60,345 nucleotides of DNA from Nocardia sp. (GCF_025465275.1 NZ_JAODNK010000048.1:1-60345), one strand, 5' to 3'. Numbered from the stretch's first letter, positions 26,539 to 36,079 are shown. Made by a program: numbers and translations. Notes: a model not told the origin generated them from the letters alone.

Positions 26539-27180
26539 ATGATGACAACTATGCCGACGCATCAGACGACCGGAGAACAGCCCACCGAGACCCCGGCTCG
26601 CTTGCGCCCGATTGCGCTGGAAGGCAAGCACGTCCGCCTGGAGCCGGTCCGCCCCGAGCACCACGACGGCCTGTGCGCGGCGTTCAGCGACGGCAACCTC
26701 TGGGAACTGGCGGTGACGTTCGTTCCCCATCCCGACGATGTCGGCGCTTTCATCGAAGACTCCATGGAAGCAGCCGAAGCCGGAACGCAACTCGTCTACG
26801 CGACCATCGACATCGCCTCCGGAAGAATCGCGGGCACCACTCGATTCCTGCAGGTGAATCTCCCGCACAAGCGAACCGAGATCGGCGGCACCTTCCTCGG
26901 CAAGTCCTGGCAGCGCACCCCCGTCAATACCGAAGCCAAGCTGCTGATGCTCACATACGCCTTCGAGGACAACGCTCTCAACCGAGTCGAGTTCCTCACC
27001 GACGTCCGCAACACAACCTCCCGCGCCGCGATCGCCCGCCTGGGAGCCACGCACGAGGGAATCCTCCGCAGCCACATGGTGATGCGCGACGGCCACATCC
27101 GCGACTCGATCCTGTTCAGCATCACCGCCGCCGAATGGCCCGGCCTCAAAACCCGCCTCACCGACCGACTCGCCCAGTAA
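26539..27180 (+). CDS. GNAT-family N-acetyltransferase, RimJ/RimL type
   Basis: About 213 residues. An N-terminal tail precedes a GNAT domain beginning RLEPVRPEHHDGL, with the conserved TRFLQVN strand, the IGGTFLGKSWQRTPVNTEAK acceptor/CoA loop and NRVEFLTDVRNTTSRAAIARLGA, all typical of the RimJ/RimL ribosomal-protein-like acetyltransferases. ATGs at 26539, 26542 and 26551 are possible starts. Its promoter lies next to the P450 remnant's 5' end. Substrate unknown. Confidence 0.85.
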   Translation: MMTTMPTHQTTGEQPTETPARLRPIALEGKHVRLEPVRPEHHDGLCAAFSDGNLWELAVTFVPHPDDVGAFIEDSMEAAEAGTQLVYATIDIASGRIAGTTRFLQVNLPHKRTEIGGTFLGKSWQRTPVNTEAKLLMLTYAFEDNALNRVEFLTDVRNTTSRAAIARLGATHEGILRSHMVMRDGHIRDSILFSITAAEWPGLKTRLTDRLAQ

Positions 27181-27190
27181 TCGCACCAGC

Positions 27191-27239
27191 GGTGCCACGC
27201 TGTGGCACCTGATGGCACATAGCCTGTACCATGGGTACA
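27191..27239. promoter_or_regulatory. Two palindromes in the toxin-antitoxin promoter
   Basis: GGTGCCAC-GCT-GTGGCACC (27191-27209) is a perfect 8-bp inverted repeat. TGTACC-ATG-GGTACA (27225-27239) is a perfect 6-bp inverted repeat that ends on the antitoxin start codon. Type II antitoxins often bind such sites to repress their own operon. The first palindrome could also end transcription of the GNAT gene. Confidence 0.65.
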
Positions 27240-27508
27240 TGACTGCACAGCCCGAGATCACCCAGCGCGACCTGCGGAATCGATCGAAGGAAATCATGGA
27301 TGCCGTCCAGCAGGGGCAAGCTTTCACCGTCACTCGGGATGGACACCAGATCGGTGAGCTGATTCCGTTGCGTCGGCGCAGACGGTTCGTCGCTCGCGCG
27401 GAGTTCGCAGCAATGTCGCGCAGTGCACCGGATATCTCCATCGATGCGTTCCGCGCCGATCAGGAGAGCACAGCCGACCAGGAGGCGAGCGATCCCTATG
27501 CACGCTGA
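27239..27508 (+). CDS. Antitoxin, Phd/YefM-type (prevent-host-death family)
   Basis: 89-residue small protein. The N-terminal half is the DNA-binding fold common to Phd/VapB antitoxins (ITQRDLRNRSKEIMDAVQQGQAFTVTRDGHQIGELIP). The C-terminal tail (ARAEFAAMSRSAPDIS onward) is the likely toxin-binding peptide. The ATG overlaps a palindromic operator, and its 3' end overlaps the toxin start by 11 bp, so the two are translationally coupled. Confidence 0.88.
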   Translation: MTAQPEITQRDLRNRSKEIMDAVQQGQAFTVTRDGHQIGELIPLRRRRRFVARAEFAAMSRSAPDISIDAFRADQESTADQEASDPYAR

Positions 27509-27956
27509 CCACGAGCAAGGTCTACTCGACACCAACATTATGATCCTGCGTCGCTGGATCGATCCGGAGCAGCTTCCAGCGGCTATGGCGATCAGCGCCA
27601 TTACGCTCGCAGAACTGTCAGCCGGACCGCATGAGGTGCGCCGCAACGACGAACAAGCCGAGTACGACGAGCATGTCGAGCGCGCCCGCCGGCTCGATGT
27701 ACTGCAGCGCGCCGAAAACGAGTTCGACCCAATTCCTTTCGGCTCGGAGGCCGCGCGAATCTACGGCAGGGTTTGCGCCGGCGTCATCAGCGTCGGACGT
27801 AAGCCGCGCCGCCGAATCGCGGATCTGATGATCGCTGCCGTGGCCATCGCCGAAGAACTGCCACTGTTCACAACAAACCCGGACGACTTCCGCGGATTGG
27901 ACGGGCTCCTGACGCTGGTCCCGGTGACCCGACCTGAAGTGCCACGCCTGCGGTAG
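27498..27956 (+). CDS. vapC: PIN-domain ribonuclease toxin (VapC type)
   Basis: 152-residue PIN-domain protein. Acidic metal-binding residues appear in order: Asp11 (LLDTNI), Glu in TLAELSAG, Asp in RIADLMIAAVA and Asp in TTNPDDF. PIN toxins cleave specific RNAs, often tRNAs, and are neutralised by the co-encoded antitoxin upstream. The gene starts inside the antitoxin gene. It is complete, with no visible inactivating change. Confidence 0.9.
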   Translation: MHADHEQGLLDTNIMILRRWIDPEQLPAAMAISAITLAELSAGPHEVRRNDEQAEYDEHVERARRLDVLQRAENEFDPIPFGSEAARIYGRVCAGVISVGRKPRRRIADLMIAAVAIAEELPLFTTNPDDFRGLDGLLTLVPVTRPEVPRLR

Positions 27957-27965
27957 TAGGCCCGA

Positions 27966-28520
27966 TCAGACCGGTGCGAAGTCCGCCAATGCCACACGCA
28001 GGCTCGCCGACAAGGCCTCACGCAGCACGTCATCGGGCGCATCCACAAAGCGCAGGGGCGTATTGAACAACCCGACCAGTGCGAATCGGACACGAATGCG
28101 GTCGCCCAGCGGCGCATCGTCGTCGATCAGCAGCGCGCCGAGCGGCGCGGTGGTCGCCGCCCACCGGGCGACCGAGGGATGCTCGGGCAGCTGATCGATC
28201 AGCCGGCCGTAGCAGGCGATCTCGAGGCGATCCCGCATGGCGAACTCGACGAGCTCGGTCAGCATCCGATCCCAACGTTGTTGCCGCGGTATCGGAGTCA
28301 GCTCACCCACCAGCGTTTCGATCCGCGCACTGATCGGGTCCAGAATCTCGGCGAGCAACTGATCCTTGGATCCGAAGTGATAGAGCAGTGCACCCTTGGA
28401 GTAACCCACCTCCTGGGCGATCTCCGCGAGCGAGGTGCCGCCATAACCCTTCGACGCGAACATCCGCAATGCCACAGCCCGGATCTCGGCGAGCAGTTCC
28501 TCGCGTGTCTGCCTCGGCAA
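27966..28520 (-). CDS. TetR-family regulator
   Basis: About 185 residues with an N-terminal helix-turn-helix (TSLAEIAQEVGYSKGALLYHFGSKDQLL) and a helical ligand domain. A very strong AAGGAGG sits just upstream; the best spacing selects the TTG at 28520 rather than the GTG at 28523. An ATG at 28565 is possible but less likely. It is divergent from the AfsR-type gene across about 300 bp, which contains TGAC-N6-GTCA (28570-28583), a possible operator. Target genes are unknown. Confidence 0.85.
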   Translation of the reverse strand: MPRQTREELLAEIRAVALRMFASKGYGGTSLAEIAQEVGYSKGALLYHFGSKDQLLAEILDPISARIETLVGELTPIPRQQRWDRMLTELVEFAMRDRLEIACYGRLIDQLPEHPSVARWAATTAPLGALLIDDDAPLGDRIRVRFALVGLFNTPLRFVDAPDDVLREALSASLRVALADFAPV

Positions 28521-28824
28521 CACATCCTCCTTCAGCACAAAACGGTCTGTCGACCACCGGGACAAAGATTGACCAAGCAGTCAGAAGAATAACCCTAGGC
28601 CACTCGCTGTCCCACTCGCCGACGCCATGCGACTTCCATCACTGCCCGGTCGGCGCACGGTTGCCCGAAAATTGCCATATGCCCTGCTCGGGACATGGAC
28701 GGGCAGCGACAACCCCGGCCGAAGCGACGCCTACCCCGCCGAGCGTCCCGTATGTCCGAATTCTCCGGGGCGACAAGGCTGTTTACGCTGGCCTGGGCAA
28801 ACGGCGAGCGGAACTGGAGAACGG

Positions 28825-31800
28825 GTGGATCAGGCGGGCGCGATACAGGTGACACTGCTGAACGGCGTCGAGGTGCGCCGGGCCGGGCAGTCGTTACCCC
28901 TGGGCCCGCCGCAACGCCGCGCGGTGCTGTGCGCGCTGGCCCTGCAACGCAGGCACTGGGTCTCGCCGACGCGGCTGCTGGACAGCCTCTATGACGAGGC
29001 GCCGCCGGCCAGCGGCATCGGCGTCATTCAGACCTATATCTCCGCACTGCGCCGCATTATCGAACCCGATCGCGCGCCGCGGACAGCACCGGCCCTGCTG
29101 CTGTCGGGTCACGGCGGCTATCAGTTGCGGATCGATGACGAACAGCTCGATGTCGGAGTATTCGACCGGCTGGTAGCCGATGCCGCCCGGGCCCGGCGCA
29201 GCGGTGACTGGGAACGCGCCGAACTGTTCTACGGAGAGGCCTTGGCGCTGTATTCGGGCGAACCGCTGGCCGGTGTGCCCGGACCTTTCGCCGAAATGCA
29301 GCGCGCGGCACTATCGGAGCGCCGGCTCGCGGTCCTGGAGGACAGCCTGGATGTCGCTGTGCTGTGCGGCCGCTTGGACGCTGCCATCGATTCCCTGCGG
29401 GGGCTGACCGCGCAGTACCCCCTGCGGGAACGGCCGCGCGCGGTACTGATGCGGGCGCTGTCGGAGCGTGGCCGTCGATCCGAAGCACTGGACGTGTACC
29501 GCGACACCAGGCGGGCGCTCGTCGATCAGCTCGGTGTCGAACCGGGCGCGGAGCTGCGGCAGCTGCACGAACAGATCCTGACCGGAGACGAACCCGCCGA
29601 CCGACCGCGGCGGGTCGTCACCGTCATGGACATGAAAGAACCAGCGCCGGAGGATGATTCGGCGCTACCACTGGTCTTCGACCGCGAGCGCGAGCTGGCC
29701 CGGATCGCCGCGTGCGCGCGCCGCGCCGCGGCCGGGGTGGGCGCCCTGGTGGTGATCACGGGCCGTCCGGGCCACGGCAAGACACAGCTACTGAACGAGG
29801 TTGCGCGACAGCATCCTTCGGCACTGCGAATGGGTCTCACCTCGGCGTCGGGCAATGAGGATCTGGTAGGTCAGCTGCTGGAACGGCTCGATGACCACGA
29901 CCACATCACCGGCGACAAAGCACCGGCCGATCGGCTGTACCGGGCCATTGCCCGGAAGGCGGCCGCGCAGCCGCTGCTGATACTGATCGATGACGCCAAC
30001 CGGATGGACGAATGCTCGGCGCGGGCAATGATGTCGGTCGCACCGCGGCTGCACGACCTGCCGGCGCTGATCATCCTCACCCTCGACGAAAGATCCTGGG
30101 ACAAACAGTCTCTGGATCTGCACGGCCGCCTGGAGCCGCTCGCGGCGGCGGTGCTGCGACCGGGCGGGCTGAGCGCCGCCGGGATAGCCGGACTCTACGA
30201 GCGCCGGGTCGGGCTGCCGTGCCCGCCCGAACTCGCCACGGACATCCTGCATGCCGCCGGCGAAATCCCTTTGGTGGCAGGTGCATTGATTACCGATCTG
30301 GCCACGCTCCGCATTCGGACACGGGTCCCCGATCGCCTGCCGGAAGGGTGCTACTCACGCGCGATTCAACGCCAATTGAGCCGGTACTCGGCGGAAGGCG
30401 TGCGCACACTGCGCGCTCTCGCGGTCCTGCAGGAATTCCGCCCCACGGTCGAGATTCTCGCGGCGGCCTGCGATGAACCGGTCGCGGCCATGCGGCACCG
30501 ATGCGAATTGCTCGCGGCGCTCGGTCTGCTGACAGTGCCGGATCCCCCGGAATTCCGGCATCCCTTGATCGCCAATACGATTCGATGGCTGTGCCCGGCC
30601 GAGGATGCGGCGACCTTCCTGACCGCCGCCGCGGCCCGCGCTCGGGTGGCCGGATATCCGGCTCGGCAGGTGGCCGCCTATCTCGCGGAGCTGACCGGCA
30701 CGCAGTACGCGCAGTGGACCGTGGTCCTCACCGATGCCGCCGAAGAATGCCTGGGCCGCAATATGATTCCCGAGGCCACACACTGGCTGGAGGCGGCGCT
30801 GCGCATCTGCACACCGGACGCTCGCGACGATCTACTGGTCCGGCTCGGGCAATTGGAACTGTGGACCAATCCGGCCGCCGCCCGCGCCCACCTGGAGGAT
30901 GCGCTGGCCGGCCAGCGCGCCCGCGCCAGCGCGCCGACGGCCCTGATCCCACTGGCCTGGACCATGGCCGGACGGCGTGAGGCCGCAGCGGCAATGACCC
31001 TCATATCGGAAGTGATCGCCGAGACCCAGGCTCGTGATCCCTCGGCCGCCGATGCTGTTCGCAGCTCCCAGTGGATGGTGGCCGCGTTGACTCCCGCGAC
31101 CTGGCGGGACTACATCGCCGATCTGCGCGCCGCGCAGAGTGAGGATCGAATCACCACCGCGATTCTCACCCTGGACGATTGCTTCGGCACCCGGATCGAT
31201 GCCAGCACGGCGCTGCATCGGTTGTCTCCGGAGCCGCTCGACCCCGAGGACGAGTCGCTACCCGAACCTCTGCTCGGACTGTTCACCCATCTGACCATGT
31301 GGGCCGGTGACCTCACGACCGCCCTGCACCTCACCGAGCAGCGCAACGACCAGCATTTCGGCGCGATCGACACCTACCGTGTCATCGTCCGCTCGGAAGT
31401 GCTGATCCGCGCGGGCGCGTACCAGCAGGTACTGCGCGAGATCGGCCCCATGATCGGTGCCATCGACGACGAATTGATCGCTCCCCCGGCAACATTGGTG
31501 GCGCAGTACGCACATGCACTGCTCGCCCTGGGCCGCGTCGAGGAAGCCGCAGAGTGGCTCGACCGCCGCACCACCCGCGCCAATCCCGAGACCTGGGAGT
31601 GGACGGTGATCACCCATATCCGCGCCGAGCTGAGCGCGGCGCGCGGCGCCACTCGTGCGGCGGTCGCGCACTTCCTCGATTGCGGACGCCGCACTGCGGC
31701 AATAGGAATCAGCAATCCCGCTCATATCCCCTGGCGCAGTTCGGCGGCCCTGGAATTGGTGCGCTCGGGTGACCGGGTCCGGGCGCGGGAACTGGCCGCC

Positions 31801-32052
31801 GCCGAATTCGCGCTCGCACAGCGCTGGGATGTCCCGAGCACACTCGGAAGGTCCATGCGCGCACTGGCTTCGACAGCACCGGACGGTACGGACGTGCCGC
31901 TGCTCGAACGTGCCGTCGAACTGCTCCGCACGGCCGAATCCCCCGTCGAGCTGATCGCCGCGCTGCGGGACCTCGCACAGGCCTGCGGCGAGCCCGAGCG
32001 GGCGCGACAGCTGCTGCAGGAGGCCCTCGCGCTCACCGAATCCGTTGGCTGA
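28825..32052 (+). CDS. AfsR/SARP-type regulator with BTAD, ATPase and TPR-like regions
   Basis: 1075 residues. An OmpR-like DNA-binding domain (about 7-100) is followed by a bacterial transcriptional activation domain (about 107-254), then a STAND-type ATPase with Walker A GRPGHGKT (about 313-320) and Walker B LLILIDDA, and a long helical repeat C-terminus. Such proteins activate secondary-metabolite or stress genes in actinobacteria. The GTG at 28825 has GGAGA 6 nt upstream; the frame extends to 28627 without protein-like sequence. No biosynthetic cluster adjoins it. Its stop abuts the stop of the convergent esterase gene (TGATCA). Confidence 0.85.
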   Translation: MDQAGAIQVTLLNGVEVRRAGQSLPLGPPQRRAVLCALALQRRHWVSPTRLLDSLYDEAPPASGIGVIQTYISALRRIIEPDRAPRTAPALLLSGHGGYQLRIDDEQLDVGVFDRLVADAARARRSGDWERAELFYGEALALYSGEPLAGVPGPFAEMQRAALSERRLAVLEDSLDVAVLCGRLDAAIDSLRGLTAQYPLRERPRAVLMRALSERGRRSEALDVYRDTRRALVDQLGVEPGAELRQLHEQILTGDEPADRPRRVVTVMDMKEPAPEDDSALPLVFDRERELARIAACARRAAAGVGALVVITGRPGHGKTQLLNEVARQHPSALRMGLTSASGNEDLVGQLLERLDDHDHITGDKAPADRLYRAIARKAAAQPLLILIDDANRMDECSARAMMSVAPRLHDLPALIILTLDERSWDKQSLDLHGRLEPLAAAVLRPGGLSAAGIAGLYERRVGLPCPPELATDILHAAGEIPLVAGALITDLATLRIRTRVPDRLPEGCYSRAIQRQLSRYSAEGVRTLRALAVLQEFRPTVEILAAACDEPVAAMRHRCELLAALGLLTVPDPPEFRHPLIANTIRWLCPAEDAATFLTAAAARARVAGYPARQVAAYLAELTGTQYAQWTVVLTDAAEECLGRNMIPEATHWLEAALRICTPDARDDLLVRLGQLELWTNPAAARAHLEDALAGQRARASAPTALIPLAWTMAGRREAAAAMTLISEVIAETQARDPSAADAVRSSQWMVAALTPATWRDYIADLRAAQSEDRITTAILTLDDCFGTRIDASTALHRLSPEPLDPEDESLPEPLLGLFTHLTMWAGDLTTALHLTEQRNDQHFGAIDTYRVIVRSEVLIRAGAYQQVLREIGPMIGAIDDELIAPPATLVAQYAHALLALGRVEEAAEWLDRRTTRANPETWEWTVITHIRAELSAARGATRAAVAHFLDCGRRTAAIGISNPAHIPWRSSAALELVRSGDRVRARELAAAEFALAQRWDVPSTLGRSMRALASTAPDGTDVPLLERAVELLRTAESPVELIAALRDLAQACGEPERARQLLQEALALTESVG

Positions 32053-32781
32053 TCAGCGGTTCCGGGCCGCCTTCTCGATGAGGTCGGCGATCTCGCCGGG
32101 CTTGCTCACCATGGAGGCGTGCCCGGCCGGCAGCGTGATGATCCGCTCGTCATCGGTGATCTGTCCGGCCATCTGCCGTTCCAGATCGGGGTGGATCATC
32201 GCATCATTGCTCGATACCTGGTACCAGGTGTTGGCGCGCAACTGTTCCCACGCCGGCACCTGATCGCCCGAACCCGCCAGCGCCAGTACCGAAGTCGGCT
32301 TCTGCACCGCCGCCAGCACCGCACCTTCCGCGGCGGTGAGATCGGCGCAGAAGTCCTGGTGGAATCGGGACCGGTTGACGACGAAGTCGGGGGTCTCGGC
32401 CGCACCGATATTGATCAGATCGGCGCCACTGGGCAGCTCGACTCCGAATTCCTGATTGATCTGGAAGGCGGACTGCCCGGCCTTGGGCGCATAGGCGGCC
32501 ACATAGACGAGCCCGGCGGCCTGCGCCTGTCCGGAAGCGGCCTGGCTGATCACCGCACCGCCGTAGGAGTGCCCGACCAGAATCGTCGGACCGTCCAGCA
32601 ATCGCAGATCGCGCACGACGGTGGCCACATCGTCGGCGAAACTGCGCAACGCCAGCTGACTGGCCACCACATTGCCGAATCCGTCGGCCTGCAGGATTTC
32701 GATCACCTTGCGCCAGCTGGAGCCATCGGCCCAGGCACCGTGGACGAGTAGGACATTCGGCAGTTCATGGGCGTTGGTCAT
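32053..32781 (-). CDS. Alpha/beta hydrolase (EstC-like esterase)
   Basis: 242 residues, no signal peptide. The oxyanion loop is LVHGAWADGSSW, the nucleophile elbow GHSYGG and the catalytic His lies in LPAGHASMVSKP. This set matches small plant-hydroxynitrile-lyase-like esterases of actinobacteria. The ATG at 32781 has GGAGAG upstream; an ATG at 32808 is a weaker choice. The gene converges on the AfsR-type gene with no gap. Substrate unknown. Confidence 0.87.
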   Translation of the reverse strand: MTNAHELPNVLLVHGAWADGSSWRKVIEILQADGFGNVVASQLALRSFADDVATVVRDLRLLDGPTILVGHSYGGAVISQAASGQAQAAGLVYVAAYAPKAGQSAFQINQEFGVELPSGADLINIGAAETPDFVVNRSRFHQDFCADLTAAEGAVLAAVQKPTSVLALAGSGDQVPAWEQLRANTWYQVSSNDAMIHPDLERQMAGQITDDERIITLPAGHASMVSKPGEIADLIEKAARNR

Positions 32782-32852
32782 AGGGGAAACTCTCCGGCCA
32801 CGACTCAACGTCCACTGAACGTCCGCCGAACGCCCAGCTCAGAGGTAACAGG

Positions 32853-34088
32853 CTAGTTCTGTGTCACTCTCGCGCGGCGAATCCGGCGGTGCCCGGCCCG
32901 TTCCGCGAGCGCGGTGCGCAGGCCGCGCCGGCCGGTGGGCGCATCGACGGCGAGCGCGGGGTGCGGGCCGAACTTGCGTTCCGAGGAGGTCTCGGGTGCG
33001 TCATCGGAGGTGGCGATCAACAGGCTGTCGGGCAGGGCCAGCTTGTGGATGGTGCGCAGGGTCAGCAGATACTGCCGGGGCAGTGAGCCGGTGGTGTACG
33101 GCAGGTCGTACTTGTCGCACAGCGCCCGCACCCGCACCGCGATCTCGGCATACCGATTGCTGGGCAGGTCGGGGAACAGGTGGTGTTCGATCTGATGCGA
33201 CAGATGTCCGCTCATGAAGCCGAGCACCGGGCCCGCATCGAAGTTCGCGGTGCCGAGCATCTGCCGCAGATACCACTCCGGCTTGGTCTCGTCCTCGATC
33301 GCGGCGGGCGTGAATTTCTCTGCGCCGTCAGGGAAGTGGCCGCAGAAGATGACCACATAGGCCCACAGGTTGCGCACGACATTGGCGGAGATATCGGCGG
33401 TGAGGGTGCGCCGCCAGTGCCGCCCGCTCAGCACCGGGAAGAGCAGGTAGTCCTTACCGGCCTGCCGCACGATCTTGCCGATGAAAGCCTTGGTCTGTGC
33501 GGACTTCTCGGCCGCGGAGGCCGCGCGCTCGTGTTCGGAGTACAGGCCGTGCAGGGCGATGCCCCACTCGAATGTGGCTGCCAGGAAGAGGTTTTGCAGC
33601 GGCTGCAGCAGCGCCCGCGGCTGCCACTGCTGATCGCGCGTGATCCGGATGACGCCGAAGCCGATGTCATCGTCGATGCCGAGCACATTGGTGAACACGT
33701 GATGGCGGTAGTTGTGCGAATAGCGCCACTGCGCGGAGACGCCGGCCATATCCCATTCCCAAGTGCTGGAATGGATTTCCGGATCGTTCATCCAATCCCA
33801 TTGGCCGTGGCAGACATTGTGGCCGATCTCCATGTTCTCGATGCTCTTCGCCGTCGCCAGCGCCGCCGTCCCCAGCAGCCAGCCCCGCTTCGTACTGCTG
33901 CAGGCGATGACCAGGCGGGCGGTGACATCGAGAACACGCTGGAAGGCGATGGTGCGGCGGATGTAAGCGGCGTCTTTCGTACCGCGCCGCTCCTCGATAT
34001 CACGGCGAATCGCATCGAGCTCCCGCCCGAATGCTTCGACATCCTCCGGGCTCAAATGCGCGTAAACAGCGACCTGTGTGATTGCCAT
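32853..34088 (-). CDS. Membrane fatty-acid desaturase (DesA3-like acyl-CoA desaturase)
   Basis: 411 residues. Three histidine boxes are present: HNVCH (about 90-94), HNYRHH (about 125-130) and HQIEHH near residue 300. These bind the di-iron centre of membrane desaturases. The overall form matches mycobacterial DesA3, which makes oleoyl-CoA with an oxidoreductase partner; no partner is next to it here. It is divergent from a TetR gene with a palindromic operator between them, so that TetR is its likely repressor, as for other mycolata desaturases. The C-terminal tail is basic. Confidence 0.9.
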   Translation of the reverse strand: MAITQVAVYAHLSPEDVEAFGRELDAIRRDIEERRGTKDAAYIRRTIAFQRVLDVTARLVIACSSTKRGWLLGTAALATAKSIENMEIGHNVCHGQWDWMNDPEIHSSTWEWDMAGVSAQWRYSHNYRHHVFTNVLGIDDDIGFGVIRITRDQQWQPRALLQPLQNLFLAATFEWGIALHGLYSEHERAASAAEKSAQTKAFIGKIVRQAGKDYLLFPVLSGRHWRRTLTADISANVVRNLWAYVVIFCGHFPDGAEKFTPAAIEDETKPEWYLRQMLGTANFDAGPVLGFMSGHLSHQIEHHLFPDLPSNRYAEIAVRVRALCDKYDLPYTTGSLPRQYLLTLRTIHKLALPDSLLIATSDDAPETSSERKFGPHPALAVDAPTGRRGLRTALAERAGHRRIRRARVTQN

Positions 34089-34184
34089 TTGTCGTATCCT
34101 CGAATTTCTGAGCTCGCCCCGGACAGATCGACAATCCGGCGGCGATGCCAGCGTCACCCCAGCTTAACCCCCAACTACAATGCC

Positions 34185-34214
34185 TGTCTACAGCGTAGAG
34201 TTACGTCGTAGACA
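34185..34214. promoter_or_regulatory. Nested palindromic TetR operator
   Basis: TGTCTAC (34185-34191) and GTAGACA (34208-34214) form an inverted repeat. Inside it lie a perfect TCTAC-AGC-GTAGA (34187-34199) and TACG-T-CGTA (34202-34210). The element is centred between the desaturase and the divergent TetR gene, so it probably controls both. Confidence 0.7.
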
Positions 34215-34249
34215 GATGCTTTTTCTCCTATCGGGAGGCGCTGAACTCG

Positions 34250-35155
34250 ATGAACCGAATCCGGGCCGGACCACCTGGCCCTACAGAGCCTGTGGCGGAT
34301 CGCCCCGATCGAGACAGGGCCGGGATCAAGCCACTGACCCGGACCGCCATGCTGACCGCCGCGCTCGAGATCATCGACCGCGACAGCATCGACCGATTGT
34401 CCATGCGACGCCTCGGCCAGGCGCTCGATCGAGATCCCATGGTGCTCTACCGGCACGCCGCGAACAAGGCCGCACTCCTGGACGGAGTCGTCGAACTCGT
34501 CCTCGAGCAACTGACCGTCGATGTCACCGATCCCGACTGGCGTCATCAATTGCGCAATATCGCGCGCGACTTCCGCAAGCTCGCCGTCGCCCACCCGAAT
34601 ACGGTGCCGCTCTTGGTGACTCACCCCTTCGCGACCCCGCTCGCCTTACGGCCGCTGGGCACCCTGCGACCGGTGGAACACATACTCGAGCTGCTCACCA
34701 GCGCGGACTTCAGCAGTGCGGACGCCCTGCACATCTACCGCGCACTGTTCGGATTCCTGCACGGCCACATCCTCAATGAACTCCAGGAGATCGTCGAACG
34801 CCCCGAAGAGACCACCGACCTGTTGCGACTGGGCCTGCAGCGCCTGCCCGTCGGTGAGTTCCCGCTGCTGCGCGGCCTCGCTTCGGACCTGGCGAACTAC
34901 GACGGCGCGACCGAGCTCGAACGCGGGCTCGACATTCTGCTCGCCGGCCTCACCACCACCATGTCAGTATCCGAGGAAGGAGCATCGATCATGGCGCAAG
35001 ACCCGATAACCAGAGAGAATCAGCGGACACCGTCCGGTCACCTGCTGCGATCCGATCTAGACGACACCGAAATGGCTGCGGCACAGCATCGTTGGGACTC
35101 CGAAGGCGGAGCCGTCGCGCGGCTCAGCGCCTCGGACCGGACAGCGTCGCGTTGA
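34250..35155 (+). CDS. TetR-family regulator with a C-terminal extension
   Basis: 301 residues. The helix-turn-helix (LSMRRLGQALDRDPMVLYRHAANKAALLDG) and TetR_C-type ligand domain end near residue 240 (ERGLDILLAGL). About 60 further residues have no counterpart in the paralogue at 35124-35816. A strong AGGAAGGAG followed by ATG at 34991 lies inside the extension, so the original gene may have ended before it and a small separate reading frame become fused. Its 3' end overlaps the convergent paralogue by 32 bp. Likely regulator of the divergent desaturase. Confidence 0.85.
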   Translation: MNRIRAGPPGPTEPVADRPDRDRAGIKPLTRTAMLTAALEIIDRDSIDRLSMRRLGQALDRDPMVLYRHAANKAALLDGVVELVLEQLTVDVTDPDWRHQLRNIARDFRKLAVAHPNTVPLLVTHPFATPLALRPLGTLRPVEHILELLTSADFSSADALHIYRALFGFLHGHILNELQEIVERPEETTDLLRLGLQRLPVGEFPLLRGLASDLANYDGATELERGLDILLAGLTTTMSVSEEGASIMAQDPITRENQRTPSGHLLRSDLDDTEMAAAQHRWDSEGGAVARLSASDRTASR

Positions 35156-35816
35156 GTCCGGTCAGCAGAATATCTAGACCGCGCTCGAGCTCGGCCTCAC
35201 CGTCGTAGGCGGCCAGCACCGGGGCGAGTTCACGCACCAGCGGGAACTCCTCGATCGGCAGCCGGTAGAGCCCGAGCCGCAGGACCTCGTCGGTCTCCTC
35301 CGGACGCTCCACGACTTCCTGCAATTCGTTGAGCACATGCCCATAGAGGAAGCCGAAGAGCGCGCGGTAGATGTGCAGCGCCTCCGCGCCGGAAAATCCG
35401 GCATTGGTGAGCAGCACGAGAATGTCTTCGAGCGGACGCACCACGGCCTTGGGCCGCAACCCCAGCGGCGTGGCCAGCGGCCGGGTCACCAGCACCGGCA
35501 CTACCCGCGGATGGGCCAGCGCCAGCTGCCGGAAGTCGCGGGCGACCACACGTAGTCGGCCCGACCAGTCGGTGTCGGTGGCATCGACGGCCAACTCGGC
35601 GAATACGATCTCGGCAACACCGTCGAGCACCGCGGCTTTGTTCGGCACATGCCGATAGATCACCATGGGATCCCGGCCCACCGCCTCGGCGAGCCGGCGC
35701 ATCGACAAGCCGTCGACCCCGTCGCGATCGACTATCTCGAGCGCCGCGGCCAGCACCACCGCCCGGGTGATCGGACTCTCGCCGCGAGCGGATCGGGAGC
35801 TATCGCGGTCAGCCAT
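35124..35816 (-). CDS. TetR-family regulator, paralogue of the preceding gene
   Basis: 230 residues, closely similar along its length to the TetR encoded at 34250: shared blocks include RDPMV-YRH, ALHIYRALFGFL-GH, LNELQE-VERPEET and ELERGLDILL. The two genes face each other and overlap at their 3' ends. GGAGG lies 9 nt before the ATG. Its own upstream region has TGTAGACCTACG (35861-35872), which shares the GTAGAC/TACG core with the operator at 34185, so the two regulators may read each other's sites. Confidence 0.9.
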   Translation of the reverse strand: MADRDSSRSARGESPITRAVVLAAALEIVDRDGVDGLSMRRLAEAVGRDPMVIYRHVPNKAAVLDGVAEIVFAELAVDATDTDWSGRLRVVARDFRQLALAHPRVVPVLVTRPLATPLGLRPKAVVRPLEDILVLLTNAGFSGAEALHIYRALFGFLYGHVLNELQEVVERPEETDEVLRLGLYRLPIEEFPLVRELAPVLAAYDGEAELERGLDILLTGLNATLSGPRR

Positions 35817-36079
35817 GCGGGAGGTCCTCCGTTCGCATCGGAATCTCCGACTCGAACGAGTGTAGACCTACGTTGTTGACGTTCCGGGGAGGTTGGCGGC
35901 CGCTGGCTCCCCGCTTGCCAACGGCCGCGATTGCGGTGTGAGTGCCGGCCGGACCGGCACCCTCCTGCACCATGAACGATCCCGCATACGGCGCGGCGTG
36001 TCTGTCCGACGTTCGACGGACATCGGCGGGCGGGCCGCCGTGCCATGCTGGTTCCCGGCAGGTCCGGTACCGTGACCGG

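Noticed and set aside
28627..28824. Longer N-terminus for the AfsR-type regulator
   Set aside because: The upstream codons are not protein-like; GGAGA with GTG at 28825 gives the standard domain start.
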